Below, piece by piece: positions 61,024-64,000 of a stretch of 64,000 nucleotides of DNA (positions within the stretch are counted from its first letter, which is position 1; each line of letters starts with the position of its first letter). The stretch spans positions 124,001 through 188,000 of the forward strand of contig NZ_JAGGPB010000013.1 of the NCBI RefSeq assembly GCF_018614055.1, in the 5' to 3' direction. Both the position numbers and the translations under genes were made by a program. The stretch is from Streptomyces sp. ISL-98. GTDB lineage: Bacteria > Actinomycetota > Actinomycetes > Streptomycetales > Streptomycetaceae. A model generated the notes under the pieces. It was not told where the DNA came from. It saw only the letters and a program-made list of their open reading frames with translations, and searched no databases.

Positions 61024-61050
61024 AACGTACGTGACGCGCTCACCATTCCC
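61024..61050 (-). promoter_or_regulatory. SigR-type promoter (GGGAAT-N18-GTT) for mycoredoxin
   Basis: On the minus strand GGGAAT (61050-61045) and GTT (61026-61024) are 18 bases apart, an exact SigR consensus. Mycoredoxin is a logical target for a thiol-stress sigma factor. Confidence 0.75.
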
Positions 61051-61125
61051 GCATTAGTACGACCGGCGCCCGCCCCCTGTGGACAACCGACCCAACCACC
61101 TCGGGCGACCTGGCAGCATGGCTGT

Positions 61126-63312
61126 GTGACAGCAGCAACGCACTCCTCTCTTTTCCCGCAGGTCCCCGACTCGGCGGACGCGGTGCTCGAAGGGCTCGAC
61201 CCCGAGCAGCGCGCAGTCGCGACGGCCCTGCACGGTCCGGTGTGTGTGCTCGCAGGAGCTGGCACCGGCAAGACGCGCGCGATCACTCATCGCATCGCGT
61301 ACGGCGTGCGTGCCGGGATACTGCAGCCGGCCAGTGTGCTGGCTGTCACCTTCACGAACCGCGCCGCAGGCGAGATGCGCGGCCGGCTCCGTCAGCTCGG
61401 CGCGGGCGGCGTCCAGGCGCGGACCTTCCACTCCGCCGCGCTCCGCCAGCTCCAGTACTTCTGGCCGAAAGCAGTCGGTGGCGAGCTGCCGCGGCTCGTC
61501 GAGCGCAAGATCCAGCTCGTAGCCGAGGCCGCCGCGCGCTGCCGCGTCCGGCTCGACCGCAATGAGCTGCGTGACGTGACGGGCGAGATCGAGTGGGCGA
61601 AGGTCACGCAGACCGTCCCCGGCGACTACCCGGCCGCAGTTGCCAAATCGAGCCGCGAAGCTCCCAGGGACGCGGCGGAGATCTCCCAGATCTACGCCAT
61701 GTACGAGCAGCTCAAGCGCGATCGAGCGATGATCGACTTCGAAGATGTGCTGCTGCTTACGGTCGGCATCCTCCAGGACCGCCACGACATCGCCGACCAC
61801 GTGCGCAGCCAGTACCAGCACTTCGTGGTGGACGAGTACCAGGACGTCAGCCCGCTCCAGCAGCGGCTGCTCGAACTGTGGCTCGGCGACCGGCAGAGCC
61901 TGTGCGTCGTCGGCGACGCCAGCCAGACGATCTACTCCTTCACCGGCGCCACCCCCGACCACCTGCTGAACTTCCGCACCAAGCACCCCAACGCCACCGT
62001 GGTGAAGCTGGTCCGCGACTACCGCTCGACCCCGCAGGTCGTCCACCTCGCCAACGGCCTGCTGAACCAGGCACGCGGCCGCGCCGCCGAGCACCGGCTC
62101 GAACTGATCTCCCAGCGCGAGGCCGGCCCCGAGCCCGTCTACACGGAGTACGCCGACGAGCCCGCCGAGGCCGAGGGCACAGCCCGCCGCATCCGCGACC
62201 TCATTGCGGCAGGCGTCCCGGCAGGCGAGATCGCCGTGCTGTACCGCATCAACGCCCAGTCGGAGGTCTACGAGCAGGCCCTGGCCGATGCGGGAGTGCC
62301 CTACCAACTGCGCGGCGCCGAGCGGTTCTTCGAGCGCCAGGAGGTGCGCAAGGCGATCGCCGGCCTGCGCAGCGCCGCCCGCTTCGGGGACAACGACCCG
62401 CTGCTCGACGACGTCGTGGACCTGCCCTCCCAGACCCGCGCCGTCCTCAGCGGCAACGGCTGGACCACGCAGCCCCCGGCGGGCTCCGGCGCCGTCCGTG
62501 ACCAGTGGGAGTCGCTCGCGGCACTGGTCCGCCTCGCGGAGGACTTCGCGAAGGCCAGGCCGACCGCCACGCTCTCCGACCTCGTCGCGGAGCTCGACGA
62601 GCGCATGGCTGCCCAGCACGCGCCCGCCGTCCAGGGCGTAACGCTCGCCTCGCTGCACTCGGCCAAGGGCCTGGAGTGGGACGCCGTGTTCCTGGTCGGC
62701 CTCACCGAGGGCATGATGCCGATCACCTACGCCAAGACCGATGAGCAGGTCGAGGAGGAACGGCGCCTGCTGTACGTCGGGGTCACCCGGGCCAGGTTGC
62801 ACCTGGGCCTCTCCTGGGCGCTGTCCCGTTCGCCCGGCGGCCGCGCATCCCGCCGCCCGAGCCGCTTCCTGAACGGGCTGCGCCCCGGCTCCTCCATCCC
62901 CGGCAGCCGGTCCGCTGTCGGCGGCGGTGGAGGCATCGAGCGCGGCAGCGGCACCGGCGCGACAAAGCGGGGCCGGCGGCGCTCGGCTCTGTGCCGGGTG
63001 TGCGGCAAGACCCTCACCGAGGCCGGCGAGGTGAAGCTGATGCGCTGCGAGGACTGCCCGTCCGACATGGACGAGGCGCTGTACGAGCGACTGCGCGACT
63101 GGCGCGCTGTCCAGGCGAAGGACCTGGGCCAGCCCGCGTACTGCGTCTTCACCGACAAGACGCTGATGGCGATCGCCGAGGCGGCGCCGGGCGAGGCGGG
63201 AGAACTGGCCGTCATCTCAGGCGTCGGCGCCCGCAAGCTGGAGCGTTTTGGAGCCGATGTGCTGGCTCTCTGCACAGGTCAGGAGCCTGGAGGAGCCGAC
63301 GAGGAGGACTGA
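61126..63312 (+). CDS. uvrD2: ATP-dependent DNA helicase UvrD2
   Basis: The 728-residue SF1 helicase has Walker A LAGAGTGKTRAITHR, VVDEYQDVSPLQQ, VGDASQTIYSFTGA, LHSAKGLEWDAVF and YVGVTRAR. A tetracysteine segment (CRVCGKT and RCEDCP) precedes the C-terminal HRDC domain (LMAIAEAAPGEAGELAVISG); this layout is specific to mycobacterial-type UvrD2. It works in DNA repair. GTG 61126 lies six bases after CAGCAT (61114-61119), probably leaderless. The start could not be a conventional ribosome-site start. Confidence 0.93.
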   Translation: MTAATHSSLFPQVPDSADAVLEGLDPEQRAVATALHGPVCVLAGAGTGKTRAITHRIAYGVRAGILQPASVLAVTFTNRAAGEMRGRLRQLGAGGVQARTFHSAALRQLQYFWPKAVGGELPRLVERKIQLVAEAAARCRVRLDRNELRDVTGEIEWAKVTQTVPGDYPAAVAKSSREAPRDAAEISQIYAMYEQLKRDRAMIDFEDVLLLTVGILQDRHDIADHVRSQYQHFVVDEYQDVSPLQQRLLELWLGDRQSLCVVGDASQTIYSFTGATPDHLLNFRTKHPNATVVKLVRDYRSTPQVVHLANGLLNQARGRAAEHRLELISQREAGPEPVYTEYADEPAEAEGTARRIRDLIAAGVPAGEIAVLYRINAQSEVYEQALADAGVPYQLRGAERFFERQEVRKAIAGLRSAARFGDNDPLLDDVVDLPSQTRAVLSGNGWTTQPPAGSGAVRDQWESLAALVRLAEDFAKARPTATLSDLVAELDERMAAQHAPAVQGVTLASLHSAKGLEWDAVFLVGLTEGMMPITYAKTDEQVEEERRLLYVGVTRARLHLGLSWALSRSPGGRASRRPSRFLNGLRPGSSIPGSRSAVGGGGGIERGSGTGATKRGRRRSALCRVCGKTLTEAGEVKLMRCEDCPSDMDEALYERLRDWRAVQAKDLGQPAYCVFTDKTLMAIAEAAPGEAGELAVISGVGARKLERFGADVLALCTGQEPGGADEED

Positions 63313-63325
63313 TTCAAACTCGTCG

Positions 63326-63365
63326 AAAAAATAGTTTGCGCATGCCCCAGGGATCCCCATAGGTT
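63326..63365 (+). promoter_or_regulatory. wblC promoter with WhiB7-type AT-rich box
   Basis: AAAAAATA (63326-63333) lies directly upstream of TTGCGC (63336-63341), and TAGGTT (63360-63365) is 18 bases further on. An AT-rich box next to the -35 is the known binding mark of WhiB7/WblC at its own promoter. Confidence 0.65.
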
Positions 63366-63482
63366 CTTAACCACGGGAACAGCGACTTCTCTGAAGCGCT
63401 GTCTCCGTGCTGTACTTATCCGAATACGTAGGGACCGGCCCCGGCCATCAGGTCCCCGAGACGCCGAGAGGAGGCGAGCCCA

Positions 63483-63788
63483 GTGACCAGCTTCATGAAC
63501 TTCACCAAAATGACCGATCGCTCGGTCGTCGCCACCTGCCCGCTCGGCTCCTCTCTCCGTGGCACCGGTCTGTCCGGCATTTCCGCCGTCAGCCTGGCGT
63601 CTCTCGCGAGCCTCCCCGTGTCGCTGCGCAATGAGCGACCGACCGAGGCACCGGAAGCAGCAGTAGCAGCGGCACAGGCGAGGGCCTATGCCTTTGCGGC
63701 AGCCGGTGCCGGATTCATGAAGCAGACGACGCAGCACCACACGATGTGGGCCTTCCGTGGGCCTGAACCCTGGAGTGATCCAGCCTGA
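63483..63788 (+). CDS. Upstream ORF in the wblC leader
   Basis: GTG 63483 has a strong AGGAGG site eight bases before it. The frame encodes 101 residues (MTSFMNFTKMTDRSVVATC at the start, MWAFRGPEPWSDPA at the end) with normal Streptomyces codon bias. It ends 23 bases before a terminator hairpin. In the known wblC/whiB7 system a leader ORF couples ribosome stalling to antitermination. A length of 101 codons is long for a mere leader, so the peptide might also have a function. Confidence 0.7.
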   Translation: MTSFMNFTKMTDRSVVATCPLGSSLRGTGLSGISAVSLASLASLPVSLRNERPTEAPEAAVAAAQARAYAFAAAGAGFMKQTTQHHTMWAFRGPEPWSDPA

Positions 63789-63810
63789 TTCGCTCAGGCA
63801 GGCGCCTTCA

Positions 63811-63852
63811 GGGCCGCGGAACCCCACCAGGGATCCGCGGCCCTTCTGTTTG
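63811..63852 (+). terminator. Attenuator terminator in the wblC leader
   Basis: A perfect 10-bp stem pairs 63811-63820 with 63834-63843 around a 13-base loop, and TTCTGTTTGT follows. It lies between the leader ORF and wblC, in the position of a transcription attenuator. A competing helix can form between CCCTGG (63768-63773) and CCAGGG in the loop (63827-63832). Confidence 0.8.
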
Positions 63853-63943
63853 TCCCGAACGGGATGGACAGAGCGAAGGGCCTCGGGACAGCAACCGCCA
63901 ACCGGCCAACCGGCCGGAACGATCAGACGAGGAAACAGCCACC

Positions 63944-64000
63944 GTGCAACTCGAAACGCACGCCCCGTCCGTACCGCCTTCCCAAACGATCACCCCGCCC
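63944..64000 (+). CDS. wblC: WblC/WhiB7 antibiotic-response regulator (N-terminus, runs off the window)
   Basis: GTG 63944 with a GAGGAAA site opens a frame of 19 visible codons (MQLETHAPSVPPSQTITPP), which match the known N-terminus of Streptomyces WblC. WblC is a Fe-S transcription factor that works with the main sigma factor and turns on resistance to ribosome-targeting antibiotics. The Cys residues and the AT-hook lie beyond the window. The identity is supported by the adjoining uvrD2 gene (Rv3198c-Rv3197A synteny) and by the attenuator leader. Confidence 0.88.
   Translation, partial: MQLETHAPSVPPSQTITPP

Overview
The window is a high-GC actinomycete chromosome segment and almost certainly Streptomyces. 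The signs are GTG and TTG starts, strong GC bias at third codon positions, a wblC gene, SigR-type promoters and many small proteins typical of the genus. No rRNA, tRNA, CRISPR array, phage or transposase was seen. Gene order matches two separate blocks of the Mycobacterium tuberculosis chromosome (from memory of that genome). Positions about 0.4-18 kb resemble Rv1177-Rv1234 and positions about 28-64 kb resemble Rv3211-Rv3197A in order. Here they lie in one 64-kb window, joined by a more Streptomyces-specific stretch.

Region 1 (1-10 kb) holds a partial acetyltransferase, ferredoxin fdxA, two diaminopimelate/lysine genes (dapC, dapE), a LOG-family protein, a FolP2-type dihydropteroate synthase paralogue, a DivIVA-like membrane protein, 3-methyladenine glycosylase, an enoyl-CoA hydratase, a DUF3117 protein and an O-methyltransferase. 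Region 2 (10-18 kb) is the envelope-stress block: ECF sigma factor sigE with a probable autoregulated promoter, its zinc-finger anti-sigma factor, an HtrA protease, TatB, then Mrp, a DUF1003 protein and an MgtE/CBS protein. Region 3 (18-28 kb) holds a lipoprotein, an EamA exporter, CorA, PHP, MarC and NYN proteins and a conserved 50-residue gene with a SigR-type promoter.

Region 4 (28-35 kb) holds a DEAD-box helicase, a ferritin-like protein, a DUF3107 protein, a TetR regulator, a hydrolase and a membrane-anchored DUF3152 protein with a metzincin motif. Region 5 (35.6-40.7 kb) is the most unusual part. It is a tightly coupled module of a PelF-like glycosyltransferase, a polytopic membrane protein, a nucleotide-sugar epimerase and a spherulin-4-type glycosidase, which together suggest an uncharacterised amino-sugar polysaccharide system. 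It sits between the DUF3152 gene and moeZ, whose mycobacterial counterparts are neighbours.

Region 6 (40.7-64 kb) holds moeZ, an orphan ParA/ParB pair, two tandem lipoprotein peptidases, a 900-residue AglD/LPG-synthase-like membrane protein with a kinase-like domain and an alkyltransferase-like protein. It continues with the DNA-repair genes adnA, adnB and uvrD2, interspersed with an M20 peptidase, nudC and mycoredoxin. The window ends in the long attenuator leader of the antibiotic-response regulator wblC/whiB7. SigR-type promoters lie before the 50-residue gene, moeZ and mycoredoxin, which ties these genes to thiol stress. Many genes show a TAnnnT-like hexamer 6-7 bases before the start codon and no ribosome binding site, so leaderless transcription appears common.
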